This document shows, one piece after another, positions 1-13,900 of a stretch of DNA of 64,000 nt. How positions within the stretch are numbered: the first letter of the stretch is position 1; each line of letters opens with the position of its first letter. The notes beneath the pieces were generated by a model. It did no database searches. It was not told where the DNA came from and saw only the letters and a program-made list of their open reading frames with translations. The DNA lies in the NCBI RefSeq assembly GCF_021018805.1, contig NC_086247.1, positions 138,053,602 to 138,117,601 of the forward strand, in the 5' to 3' direction. The stretch is from Prinia subflava. Lineage: Eukaryota; Chordata; Aves; Passeriformes; Cisticolidae. The position numbers were made by a program, and so were the translations under genes.

Positions 1-3000
1 GGTGAAGAGTGTTGCTCGATGCTTTCTTAAAATCCAAGCATGGTCAATTCCACCTTTTGAAACAGCAATAGGATTATTGCACACCGATGGAGTAATTGAT
101 GGAAAGACAAAATGCCTCGAGAAGCAAAAGACTAATAAAATATTCTCTTTACCATGAATGATCAGCAAATCCAGTGCCAAGCATGACGGACCTTTTTTCG
201 ATATATACACACACCCTTAGTTTACAATGCCTCTGGAGTTCAGCAATTATGTCTCTCTGGAATTCTGAGAAGGAGCTAATCCGATCTCATGAGTGTTGTG
301 TTTGTGCAGATTGCACAGATACAATGTAAGAGATACAAAGAGCAAATAAACCTGGCAAATAAACCCGACCACATACCTGTGGTCAGGGTAGACAGTAGAC
401 AACAATTGGTGAAGGATAGGACCTTCAGTGGGGCAATTTTGATTTTAGGTGTTCTAAAGACCTTCTTGATATTTTAAACTTTTCTCTATTTCCACAAAGC
501 CCTAATTACGTATCTAATCCTAGTATTTGAAACTGTCATACCTGTACACAGTATGGAAGCACCTTTATGAGTCGCTGCTTTCTCAATTCTATGTCATTGA
601 AAAGTTTTTTTTATTTATATCTATACCTTCAACACAAATGCAATGAATAGACTAGAATCAGCCTAAAGGCACCTTCTATCTAGCTTTACAGTTTACCTAA
701 ATCCAAAGGTAACATGTAATTTGTATTGTATCAGACTATTTTGGTAATTAGAAAGTGTCACTGGCTAATATTCTCTCACTTTAATATTGTATTTTTTCTT
801 CAAAGCTTCCAGAGACCAAGAATTATCCTAAACTATGGCAAGAAATTCTGCACTGATTAGCAGCTGATAAATACAGCCAATAATTACCCTTGGAGATAAA
901 AGCAAAATTAATTAAAATAAAATTTTCAATAAAATGAAATCATATGAACTTTCACTTATAGTCCAGGAGATGATACATTTTAGCTTTCACATGCAATTGA
1001 TTGTAAAATGAGCATAATTGCATCAGCAATTCATATCCTGTCCCTGCCCTCACTCAAGCCAGGACAGAATTCTCATTGGGCTCGTGCTGCCTGGTAGCCT
1101 CGTCAGGTCTTTAGATTTGATGCCAAAGTACAGAACACTGACCAGGAAAATTAACACTAGAGCCCATCCCAAAACCCACACACTGCAAATGGGCTTCTCC
1201 TTAGCATCTTTACCTGGAAAGTGATATCAGGAAGTTGTGCCCTATCACTTAAAAGATACCAGAGAGCACTCTTTGCAATGGCAGCATAAGGGAGATTACA
1301 ATGTAGGGCTTGGAGCCAAAAACTGAGTGATTGATTCTTCAGGAAGAACTTTGTTCTTGGTATTTCTTATGTTCAGATTCTTTGAATAGCTCCTCACATA
1401 GAAGGAAACTATTTTTGATCAGCTGAATGTCAAAAATAATTACCTGGCATTCTGTCCTTACACGTAAAACCCAATATCTCTTAATTAAGGATACTAATTT
1501 TATACCTGACAGTTCAGCTAAGATCCTATTCCATAAACATAAAAATACTTTAATTCTCTTCTTTCTTATTATTGCCAAATTAGAAAGAAATGATTCACAC
1601 AGTCACAAGGATAAGACTGGTGCAGGGAGCTAAACAATTGCAAGAAGCTGCTCTGTGTGTTTCTGTGGTTTGGAAATAGTGCCAAGTCAGAAGGAAAAGA
1701 CATTCTCTGCATTTTCTAAAGCAAGATAAATACAGAAAAGAAATATAGATGAAAGATGGAACTGCTATCTGCAGATTCTGCCAGATTCTTTGGCTTTTTG
1801 GCACACCTATTGAAGCTGGCAGACTTAGCCAGTAGCAATCTTTTCCATTAAAAGGAGCAGCATATATTTTGATTTAACATACTTTGTTTGTGCATTTTTA
1901 AGCTTCAAAAATGTCTATTTAAATTTTTTTTAATGATTCCTTCTGCACAGTTGGCTGCACTTGCCCTTATTTGAAATGGCTCATTTATCACTAAAAGAGC
2001 TGCAGGGCACAGCTACTGTTAAACAGCTCCAACAAATGTACAGCTTAGTGGGACAAGCTTCTTTTTATAAGACTAAAAGATGTTTAAAATGTGCCAAGAG
2101 GAGCTTTATGCCAGCCTCTAGGTTTGTTATCCAAATGTTACAAAATTAGAGATCTCCTGAAGCACAGAGTTTGGGCAAAAATAAGCTGATCTCCCTCAGG
2201 CTGCTGTTTTTTCCCATCCACAATCAGCCAGATTTTAACAGAACACTTGCTACATATCATAAACTTCAGTAATGTGAAATTTTGAAAAAAGTAATCTAAC
2301 CTCTAAGGCTTAATCTATACTAAAGCCAAACTTCATTACCTTTGCCAATGGTGCAAAAGGAAAATGTTTTACATAAAAGTACCCTTACTTTATGAATGGT
2401 GACATTTTGCTTATTATGAAGGTAGAACAGCTACTGGCTCCTGCTTCCTGGAGCTGAAACTGTAAGCAAAATGTTTAAAGCAACCTGGCACTTGCTAACA
2501 CAATGGAAACTGGTGTAACACTGTCAATCTACATTAATCCTTCTGAAAGGGAATAAGACATGCTAGTATGTGACTTAGTTCATGGAATTTCTTATATCCA
2601 AAATTTAAGTGTGACGTGATCAATACATTTGTGGGTGAAGGGATTTGGCATATTTTCTGTAGAAAACAGACATGCAGAAATTTTGGAATCCAGTGCCTTC
2701 TTTCTTGATGTCCAAGAACTGTAACAACTGTTATAAAAAGCAACAGGCATCAGATTGGAGCATGTGCCAGACGTGCTGTATCTCCAGCCTGAACTGTGGA
2801 GCCTGAACAGAGCAAACCATCAGAGTTACAGTTACAAAAGATGTTCTTCTAAACTTAAAATTACAACACAAATATGTAAATTGCAAATACATACTATTAT
2901 AACCCAAAAGTACTATTGAATAGATATTACATGAAATATTTTGGATTAATTTATAAAGATATATTAAACCTTGCTTTATAATGTAAAACTCCACATTGTG

Positions 3001-5830
3001 CATTTAATGTTCTCACCAAAGGCCACCACAAGAAAACAATCAAACCTGTTGCTGAATACTCCTAAAGAAATGGGTTGCCAGTGCTTTTGCGTTCCATTTT
3101 CTATACTCCAGATAAATATAATATGTGATAAAAGGTTGGTTTCAGAATGTTTTCAGTAGAAATTACGACTAATTGTCTTCCATGTTTTGTAATTCACCTC
3201 TATTTATTTCATAAAGATGGTCTTATGAAAGTCTTTGCACATAAAATGGTTAGCCAAAACTTCTTGTAGGAATTTATGACTTTAGCAAACAGTGACCAGT
3301 TTTCTGGAATCTCTGCACAATAAATTACAGAAGTTGTATTTTTTAACACAGTCATTATAAAAAACCTTCCAAATATGAAATCTACATTTGACAATAAATT
3401 TCAGAAATTGTGGTTAAACAAACTGGTTTTACATCTTGGAATATTACAAGGGAATAGAAGTGCCTAACCTTTCTGCCACTAAGAACTGAACTCAAAAAGC
3501 ACAAATTCCTCTTATTAACTCCACATAAGATTCAGAAGATACATCATAGCTGCTATGCCTTTGCCAAATAAACCAAACCAACCAGAAGCCCAAGCTGAAC
3601 ACATCCATCCTCTCTCCACCTCCCCTCCCATGCATCTCTTCAGGCTGTACCCTGATGAAAAGACTAATTAAAAAAAAAAACATTAAAGGTATGATTACAT
3701 AAATCAAGTCCCATTCTTAGGGCATGTCTTCTTTGCCCACGTTATTGTACTAAGCAGTTGGAACTTATTTTTCAGCATTCCTGGTGATGTTCTTATTAGG
3801 TACCACAACTGATATTCCAGAAGACATCCATTTGTAATGTAAGAAAACAGAGCACTTCCATGGCAAATAAAAGCATAAACCAGACCACAGAGGAAGGCTA
3901 AAGATCTGTTCCATACATGAGTATGTTGGATAGACACTTTCAATAATAAAAATGTGAACAAAAACTCTGATAAAAAGTATCAGAATGTGAATGAAAACTC
4001 TGATCATCTGCATTTCAGGTACCTTAATCATTAGGTTAATGGATCCTCTAGCCCAAAAATAATTAGTTTTGTATGTACAATGGAACAAAAACAGGAGAAA
4101 ATTGACCTTTTCATAGTGTAGCACAGAAAACTATCTATAAATGAATTTGGAAAATAAAAGCTGCTCAGAACAATGCAAAGCTGAACAGAGACTAATTTAC
4201 TTTGACTTCATGTAGCCTTCAGCACAGGCACACACATGGAAAAACCTGCCAACAGCACCAGTTATGGTTCCCATATGGTGTGAGTGCCTTAAAGTCTGGG
4301 TGACTGGCTACTCTCCAGTGGTTCTAGATTTTTAGAAAAAGCTTACAGTCAGTATTTGTTATTTACATCACTTAAGATGATTGAGTTGCAGCTATGAATT
4401 AGCAGTAAAAAATGTATCCTGGTTTGCTTAAACTATCAAATATGAACATATAAATATTTTACATAATTTTTCTAGCACTCCAGTTCTATCTGTTTCTTCA
4501 CCTCCACCTCGTGGTGTGTTACATTTAAATTGAAAGTTTCTGGAGTGATCTGTTTCTCATGCAGGTAACACATCACTCCCTAGCAAAGTGAACCTCTTAT
4601 CTGTGATCAGTGCTTTTAAACATCATCACAGTGTACAGAAAAAAATGCATCAACAGAAAAATTAATAACATCACTATTTCTTAGCCAATTAGTTCAGAAT
4701 TCAAGCACAAATTTCAAGTCAAAACATCAAAGAATCCTTGTATAAGATACTGGAAATCACCTCAGTGGGAAGATCTCCTTAAATGTTTTAGGATATTTAT
4801 GTACCATCTGGTTGGGTACCTGCAAAGGTAGAATTTCATTGGCAGCCACAACAGGCATTTTTTAGCTTCACCCTTTACAATCAAAGCCACTGGTCTTCTA
4901 TTCACAGACCTTTATACAGTTGTGTCTCTATAATTCAAAAGTATTTACCACTTTCTCAGCCAGTAAACTCCTTCCATTTTCTAATGAATCTTATCTCTGC
5001 CAATGCTGCAATCCTCTACTGTGGAAAGGCAATATTTTGTTTTAAAGACGTTACAAGAGTCACTGTGCTGGTCTCTGAATATTTGCCTTTCTAAAACAAT
5101 AAAATGTTTGAACACATTTTATGGCTGGTTTTGAACTGTGAATTATTCTTATAAAAAGGAGAGTTTTGTCATCTGACATTTACAAAGTGTTTTGACAAAA
5201 ATTAAAGTATGATTTAATCACCTGAAAAAAAAAATTCAACTTATATCAAAAGGTCTGAATTTACTGGTGATTTTTACTCCTGTGCATGAAGGCCAAAATT
5301 ATAGCATGCAAAGGTTTAACCTGGGGATTCATTTCAAAAAAGACATGAAAACCAAAGTAGAAAATTGGCCAAATATGAACTTTGAGGGCAATACTGTGGT
5401 CAAACAGAATAATGAAAATCTCTGATGTTCAAACAGACCTTACACAGAAACAGGGAAGTTATTTTGCCCAATTTAAGTATTCATGCAGATATTACTGGAA
5501 CACTGAATTTTGTTCTGAAGTATGTTGCAATTCGGTCCAAAAAGGAAGCTCAAAATTAAAAAAATTCAGAACTGACACACAAATATAATTAAATAATTAA
5601 AAACATAGAAATTCCGTCAGTGATTACACTTGCCCAGCTAATTAAAAATACAACAATGAGACACACAATTTAATTTTTTTCAATATTAATGTATATGAGA
5701 ATAGAAGCTAGGTAGGGCTTGTCAGTTTACCAAGCAAAAGTATCATACATGTAGTTGCATAAGATAAAGCTAGACAAACTGTAGGCTACAAATAAGGTGC
5801 AAATGTTTTTATGGGGAAGGTATGTAACTA

Positions 5831-6010
5831 CTGGAACAAGTTATGATGCCTCTGGTGGATTTTCCATTGCTGGAATTTTTTAAGTAAAGAGTCAGTGTTT
5901 TTCTAAAAGATATACTCTATTCCAAACAGAAAAAAATGAAGCAATGTCTCTGCTTTGCATGAGCAAGGCTAGTCAGACTTGGTCATTAAAATGATCCTTC
6001 CAGCATTATA
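5831..6010 (+). mobile_element. Ancient CR1 relic (3' end)
   Basis: A plus-oriented stretch that follows the 3' end of old CR1 subfamilies shared by turtles, crocodilians and birds: CTGGAACAAGTTATGATGCC, GGTGGATTTTCCATTGCTGG, TCTAAAAGATATACTCTA, then GTCAGACT and ATGATCCTTCCAGC. It is highly diverged, with no coding capacity. The assignment is from remembered consensus. Confidence 0.7.
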
Positions 6011-7168
6011 ACGTATGGACCTACAACTGTGTAACGTGAGAATAGTGCCCAGTTTACCAGACTATAATCTTATTCTGGCTTTTTAAATACTGGCATATTA
6101 CCTCTCTTCCAGCCCTGCAACTTCCCCTGTACCACAAGCTTGTTGAAAATCAACATCCAGGAGGATATTAATTTAAATTCAGCTGTCTGAAAGCTAGCTG
6201 TTTAGTCTGAGCTAGTCACCTAGGTCGTTCCTACACTCAGTGGAGAAAATTAGGCACTTTCATGAGTCTACTCCTTGCAGATATCTTGGGCATCTATTTT
6301 CAGCTAGGATAAGTCTGCAGGTGTCTCTCTCTTTCCACTGCCTACAGAAGGTGTCTTAGTTTAGACTACTTTAAACTCCATACCTAAAAGTGGCCAAAGT
6401 TAGATGAAAGGAATCCATCCTTAATACTCCAAAGATCTCTTTCAAAATCCTTGGATTCAAGTTAGTTAGATCCTCTAATTTAAAACATCTGGCATTATTA
6501 GATCATACTTAAAGTGTGCTTCAGTTATGGCTGGGCAGATTGAGTTTCATCACCATCATAGCATATAAATTCAATTCATCTGTATTCTTCTAGGAAAAGA
6601 AAAATTAATATTTTAAATAGGTCTTTCTTATTGCACTAATATTCAGAATTCTGTCATTTCTATCTAATAATGAAATGGGCTGTATGCTCATGTTTAAAAG
6701 TTTTCACTGCCTTGGATGGGATTCACCCCATTGAACATGGATACCTACAGCATAGATGTGCAGATCTGACCTTTGAACCTGCACTGTCATTACAGCCAAA
6801 GGAGACCAGAAAATATTGCCAGTAGAAACCAAGGTGCCTTATCTTTGCATAAATTTCCAAATTAAAAGATATGAAACAGTAAAAACATATTTCTCTTCCA
6901 TGACTATTATAAGAATTGGGATGACTATTTCAGTTTGGCATGTGCACAGTGTAAACATTTAAAGTTAAGATGAATTACTAATTTGATTAATTTTGTTCTT
7001 CTACAGCCTGACTTTGGCTGCTTATTTTCTCTTGTTCTTATTTTTTTCATTACTTTAATAATCTCCTCAGAGACTCCTCAGAGTCTCATTAGCCTCATAA
7101 TAGAAGACTGGCCTCAGCTCTGTAGGTGATGAGGCTATTCAAACCTCCTAGGCCTTCTTTACACAGAA

Positions 7169-7200
7169 ATCACCATCATCATCACCACCATCATCATCCA
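7169..7200. repeat. CAT/CAC microsatellite
   Basis: ATCACC and ATCATC triplet run of about 30 bp. Confidence 0.9.
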
Positions 7201-7232
7201 CAAAACCAAACCCTCTATATCACTTACAAAGA

Positions 7233-7268
7233 CAGAAATTAACTTCTGCAACAGCAGAAATTAACTTC
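7233..7268. repeat. Short direct repeat
   Basis: The 14-mer CAGAAATTAACTTC occurs twice, 22 bp apart. Confidence 0.8.
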
Positions 7269-10200
7269 CATAAGAGATGCTTTCATCTTCCTTCATTTGT
7301 GAAGTAAGAATGACCAGGAACAATCAGTTACATATTTCTCACTTGTATATACTTTGAATTTTTTTTGAATTCTGAAGCATTTTAGAAGGCATATTATGAG
7401 CAGTTGCATGAGTGCCTGTCCTATCACACCACCATCCTCACTAACTCACTTCAGAAACAATCCAAATCTTCAGCTAGCCAACATAACCAAGAAAAAAAGT
7501 GACCATAGCACAGAGAAGTGTTGTATTATCTTGACATGGTCTGTAGGATAACGATTTAATGCTTTTTAGCATCTTCTGATGACTTTACTTCTTCCTTTAA
7601 AACATCATCTTTTCACTGCTAAAGCAACTCCACTTCCTCAGTCTCCCATTTTCTCCTCAATCTTTTTACAATTTGTCTTACAAGGGCATCCCTTATGAGG
7701 AACCTGCGCTCTTCACTCACAGTTAGACATCTTTTCCATGAGTGACACTGATTGTTCTAAGGCTTCAGCCGCAGGCAAATATAGGTGGACATCTTTGTTC
7801 CACTGCAAGAGCTTCAAGGGAAATGCTCTGCTGTTTCCATGAAGAATGTGGTGCTGGCTTGGTGCTGCTTTCAGTTGCCTGTGAATTTTCCTATTTCTCT
7901 TCTGGTGACAGACTCCAAGTATAAAGAATGTTGCCTGATACTCCTGCTTATCTCATCTGAAAACTGACAAACCCTCACTGGATTTCTCTTCCCCCTTGGT
8001 TTGTGAATGGCTATCTCCAATCCTGAATTCAAATTGATGTTTGAACTGTTCGTTTCTCTGATGTCTATTTCTCCTGCTGTCTAGTGTCCCACACTGGATC
8101 TTTGAAAATTCAAATCTATTTTCCAGCACAGCCACAAATTTTTGAGAAAGGGAAAATATGTTCTAGTGTTTGGTAGAAAGAAAGCATTTATTCATCTGTC
8201 ACAGGTCATAACCATTGTTCCATTCCTGGTCATAAGAACATTGATCATGGAACTGAACATAAAAGAAAAACTTCATAACTGCCTTTCTAAACTTCCTCCA
8301 AAATTCCCATTTGTCTCCTCAGAATTTCACATGGCAGTTGACATACACCAGTGACTTCCCAAGATTTTTATCATATAGACTCACATGAAATGTGAGAAAT
8401 GAAATGTATTTTGGGTGCAGTTACAAATAGGTGAAAATTTCCAACACTGGTTCTCTCACAACTGTTGTTTTGTGATTCGCAGATAATGTTAGAAGTAGTA
8501 GCAAAATGTGAAATGCAACAATCTGATTGAAATTATTTTCTGTTTATAATTTTATTACTGGTTTCCTGGACAAAACCATATATACACACATTGAAAAAGG
8601 AATGGTCAGAAAGTTTAATGCTTTGGGAAAGTCTCTGACCAACCGTTAAAGTACTCAGCAACTGTGTCATTCACACAGGCTAAATGTTTCCCTGAAGCAT
8701 CACACATTCTTTGCATGTGAACACAGCACATGAACATGTGCTGAAGAACACCTGGGATTAGGCATGTATTGCAACCTAGTCACAACTACAGAGGCTGTGA
8801 CATTAATCCAACTGTGCATGATCACTGAAACACCAGATATCTGGTAAAAAATGAAAAAAATATTAAACAAATCCAAACAAGTTTCCTAGAAAAAATATGA
8901 TTGATCCTGGAACAACCTGTACATAACACCTCTATATAAATATTCAGTCAATTGTTCACTGGAGAGGCTAGAAGAGTGAAAACATGCAGGCATTCTGTCT
9001 TTCCTGTGAAGCACTGAGCAAAGACATCCAATGGCACAGACAGAGTGCTGCAACTACTGATTTGCCTGTGCTGGGCACACCAACTGAACAGGCCAGGGAG
9101 GACTCAGCCCAGTACTGACTCCTGCACTGCTGCAATTAAATCTCCATCACTCTCCTTGCCAGCTGGGAATGCCTCTCTAGCCCTTCTGAAAATCCAGTTA
9201 TTGGTCCTTGATGGCAATTCCAACAGTGCCAGCAAGGGAGTCAAGCTCTTAAGTGCTGGTGGATTGGCCATCTATCCCCTGAGTTGTCATGGTGCATTTA
9301 TCTGCTTCACGACTGGCTCAGCTCTGGCAACACAGAACAAAAGCACTTGGACTAGCACATCTGGAAATCCAGAATACTGTGAATAATAAAAAACATTAAA
9401 CACTTGTTATATTTTTCTGTACAACCCTATTTATCTGGAAGTACAAATTAATGCTTTTTATTAGTCCAAATACTTTTAAGTAGGACTGAAAAATAAAATG
9501 AGGTTTATTAACTTCAGTGAAGTGGAATTTATTTACCTAGAGTGAGGTGGAATTATTCTAAAAGTGCATATTCAGAATCAGTGTGCTACAACCTACAAAA
9601 TCTGAAATCTGCATAATAAAATGAAAGAAAACAGATGACAAGAGGTCAGAAAATGGATTGTGCCAGTTGAACAGTGAGAGAAGCAAGATAAATAGTCAAC
9701 AAGTGCTAATGCTGTAGTACAGCATATATTCCCCTGTGCTGCATAGCCAATATAATGTGACTGTGGTAGGAAGGTGTTACTCTCCAGTGCTGAAAGAGTA
9801 GCTTAGATTTGAATAAGTTCAAGTAGTGGCCCTTAAAGTGAATATTTAAGTATTTTTGACCAGTGGATCCTTAAAAGCCAACTACAGATAAATGCACAAT
9901 AATTCAGGACCATTAACTGTGCCAGAATTGAAACTGCTCACAATGAAGTACACTATCATAAATGCAGGCGTAAAATCAACATTAATAGTAACACTGCTTC
10001 ATAAATCAATTCTTACAGTAAATACATTTACCTGAACATCAAGTAAAACGAAAGGTCTGCATACAATGAATATTTCAGGGAATTTATTAAAATTGAGAAC
10101 TCCTACTATCTCCGTCTCTAAAGCCATAATGCTCTTCTTCCCTGTGCCAAAGGAATAGCTCTTCTGCCTTCAACTAGTGAGGCAAAACTTTGCTAAAAAA

Positions 10201-10730
10201 ATCTTTTTGAAAGAAAATTTTCTTCTAGGATAAGATCTTTGCAGAATGTGATTATGCTTAACTCCTAAAATAAGAATTTTATAAGTAAATGCAGAATTCA
10301 CCAAAACACCTCCAGGTAAACTAAGCCCTTGTATTATTGTCTCTTAATTTGTTCCCAAATCTCTAGGTAACTTACTGCCATACAAGGCAACCATCCATTA
10401 AGTTGACTCAACTTCTTCAGCAAATGTCATTTGAGAATGACAAAATGCTAATGTCATGTCACTACCAGCCTAGGTGAGAGTCAAGTACTCTAAAGGTGAA
10501 TGTCACTTGGAATACTTCCATTCGCAAACCCCACCTAGCTGTAATATTTTTGGTACAAAAATCCCATTTCCTAATTCACTAATTAACCAAACATCTTTAG
10601 GATAAAGTTCAGAAAATCTGAGGTACACAGCAGTATTCAAGAACTACTTCAAATTAAAGAGCGATTTTTTTGACCATGCCGAACATCTTCAATAATTTGA
10701 ACCCCAAAGAAGAACAAGCTTCCACCTCAC

Positions 10731-10952
10731 CTTCACCACTTCGTTTTCGTGCATGATGACACAGTTGTTGGGATCCTCTGAAAGCTGATATAAAGCCAGA
10801 GCTGTAGCTCTATGAACTAATGGATCCTTGGCCTTCAAGTAACGTGCTAAAGGAGCCACAGCCTTGGCCTCTCCAAAGGCAACTCCATTGCTGCCCCACA
10901 TGCAACAGTGGGCAATGGCCTCTGCTAAGTGACGTCTTAACTTGTTATTGTT
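10731..10952 (-). CDS. ODAD2: ODAD2 exon, C-terminal armadillo repeats
   Basis: A 74-codon exon, phase 0 at both ends, with a CAG acceptor and an AAG|GTGAGG donor. It encodes the near-C-terminal armadillo repeats, including [24 protein letters not shown] and [12 protein letters not shown], and ends at HENEVVK. This is the point where human ODAD2 continues into its last 37 residues. Those residues are not encoded anywhere I could find to the left, so the gene runs out of the window here. Confidence 0.95.
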
Positions 10953-13900
10953 CTGAAAAAGGTAAACATAACAGAGTCAACACACACAACAAAAAATTCA
11001 TCAGAAAGCAGAATTGCATTCCCACACATCTTTAAGGCATCCCAATTTAATTGCAGTACAATTAAAATTGGAGAGAGCTGTAAGGCACAGAGCTATTAAA
11101 CTCCCTTAATATTCTTTTTATAGCAAGTGCTGTGAATTTTTATATTATTTCAAAGGTACTTTTTAGACTGACTGGAAATTAGATAAGATAGCAATAAAAT
11201 GTAAAATATGGCCCCATCATTATGATTTTTCTGCATGTTCAAATTTATTGTTTTCTCAACCATTTGTGCTTTTTTCATATGGCAGCAGCACCTCTCAAAA
11301 GCAATATTTTGCAACAGTAACTATTAAAATGAAAGCTCATCTTCCAAACCAATTTTAGTAGCAGACACAGACTGTTTTGATGTCCAAAATACATCCCACA
11401 GAGGAACAATTCTACAGCTCTTCCTTGTAACTGCTGCAAAATCTACTGCTCTTGTCATAACCTCTTAGTTGGGCATAATGCAGTCTGACTAAGAAATTCC
11501 GATGCTTTGTATGATATTCTTAAATGTTACTTACTGTGTTTGCTAGCTTGGACAACAGAGGGACAACTCCATGATCTGTCATAACAGCTAAGCTTTCTTG
11601 ATCTTTAGCTATATTTGCAATAGCTGCACATACACTTGTTAAAACTTCTTTATCCTTTGATTTTAGCAAATTGACTATCAGTTCCAAGCCGCCAACAAAT
11701 GATCGAACCATTTCCCCAGAATTCTAAATGAGAATCAAAAGAAACGTAGCTTTTAAACATTCAATCCATATTTATATGCAAATGTTTAAAAAAGAGATTG
11801 GCATGACATATTTATTCAAAATTGCAGCTACTGCTGTGTTGCCTTCACCAAGAAATATGGCTAATTTGGAACTTGGAACTCTTTTGATTGACGTATGAGA
11901 GTTAGATTGCTTTACATAGCACCATACAGGCAGAAATTCAATGCCTAAATAAAGGTATCTATTATTTATCATTTTTCATACCGCAGGGTATGAAAGTCTC
12001 AAGCTGTCACTTTAGAAGGGTGCAAGTCTCACTTATCAGTAGTATCAGAGTGGCCAGATGGGTGCCTTGCACACCGTAGGGCATCTAACACAGCAACAGA
12101 CACTTTAGGCTCTCAAAGTGTCTCTTGTTTCGTACATTCAGCCTGACAGCTAGGACAAAGGAATGACAATATTATTTTCTTGTACCAATGCCAGTGAGTA
12201 TTCAGGAATATTTAAGAGGGAAAGTTGCACAAGTCATGTCAGCAACTGTAGGAGAACCACGGTGCACTTCAGAGTATGAAAAATCAATGCAAAATGTGAA
12301 TAAAGGACCCAAAAACTGACACAAAAACTACCCTGGAAAAATTTCTAAGTTTGCCCATAAAAATGAAATAGAAAACAGTGTGCCTTGATCTTGAATACAG
12401 TGGGCAGATTTGGTCCATTTTTACCATCTTCAGAAAGTTATCATAACATTAAAAAAGGTTTAGAGAACAACAAAAAGAATAATCAGTGGTAGGTAACTGT
12501 TCTGTAGAAGGAATGACTAACAAACTAGGACACTCAAGGTAATAAAAGAAAAAGGAGCAGTGTGACATAGATGTACAGACCCCAGAGCAGAGTAGGAAGG
12601 GCACACAGGATCTCTCTCCTCTAGGAGAACTGGGATCATCAGATGGAATTAGTAGGTGGCAAGTTCAGAATCAAAGTTTGTTTTAAACAATGTACACTTG
12701 AGAAGTTGGAAGTCCTTGGAGCAGGATTGCAGTGGGTCTCAAAAAATTTACATGTTAGGCAAATTCAAAGAAAAAAATAAAATCCATTAAGGGTTATTCA
12801 ATACGAAAGTATTCTCTCTGATTTAGAAATTTCCTGAGCACAGACTTCTTGAAGTGATGGTGGCACATCTAAAGGTGGCATTGGACAGTCAGGTGACAAA
12901 CTGTTATTACACTGGAACAAGAGTCAAGCAGTCAAATGGTTGGCAGTAACTTCATGGGATAAATTTCAGCTTGTGCTCCACTGTGGTGATAAATGTGCAG
13001 GGATGGAAGGAAAGGTCTGCAAGTGGAATTAATTTTATTTGTTTCTTTCAGCAGGTCAATAGGAGAATTTTGAAAAAAAACTACTAGACACTCTCCTGAA
13101 ACCCCTTGGACTTCATGTAAGTGCAAACATGGATAGCATGAACTTTCCTAGGGCTAGGGAGTGACTCTGAAGACCAAGCATGGTTTTGATTATATTTATT
13201 TCTTTTGGGGGGCTGATTTATGAACAGAGTAGGGTCCAAGTGTATTGTGCTAGCTTTGCTGAGCTAATCCATCAAATCACGGACTTGGTAAATGAAGATT
13301 TCATAAGATGCTGCAGTTTCATCTTTTTTTAGTTCTGGGTCTCAATGTCAAACAGAACCCTTAGCTGTGATATTTCCTTCTCACAGAAAGCAAAAGCAGT
13401 GGGTAGGCATGTTGGGAACGAAACTTTTTTTTTTTTTTTTGCCACAGGCAGAACAAATCTTGAGAGTGGAAAAGAGAGGTTAAAGCCAAACTGTGTAAGA
13501 GCAAAAACCAGAAACTACAGCATGTGGATAAAGGGCAGCATCCAAGAGCAAACTTCATGCACAAGACCTAAAAGCCTCCAAAATGAACACATAACAGAGG
13601 TCCTTATGGAAATCAAAATAGAATGTAAATGCAGAAGAAGGACAGTACAGGTTTGTGGCTCAGAAAAGCAGTTGAGAAACAGAAGGAAGGGCAATGCTCT
13701 GCCACTCTATTACCATGTGAGCTGCATGTAGAGGCAGGTGGGCTTACAGAGGGTTTCCCACTATAATTGCCTCTACAATTGCCAGTGCATGCATACCACA
13801 ATGTAATATATCTACAGACAATCACCTGAATTAAAACACTGTTTTCATATCAGTTTTCATGTTTGTCTTGAAATTTCAAAATTTGGCCCAAGGTAGAACG

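Larger units (their letters stand above)
1..10730. other. Left flank: ODAD2 last intron or 3' flank
   Basis: No exon recognised. I looked for the missing 37-codon C-terminus of ODAD2 on the minus strand and did not find it. Apart from the ancient CR1 relic and two short repeats listed separately, it is AT-rich unique-looking sequence. Open frames of 60-113 codons here look random. Confidence 0.6.

Noticed and set aside
2410..2462. Minus-strand reading LQEAGASSCS after a CAG, superficially like the ODAD2 C-terminal LQEAAAGC
   Set aside because: The preceding residues expected in the exon are absent, the following residues diverge at once, and there is no stop at the right distance. Taken as chance.
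9045..9386. 113-codon plus-strand ORF
   Set aside because: No recognisable domain, no conserved splice structure, composition unremarkable.
13345..13731. 128-codon plus-strand ORF
   Set aside because: Runs through a poly-T tract giving a Phe run; low-complexity and intronic.
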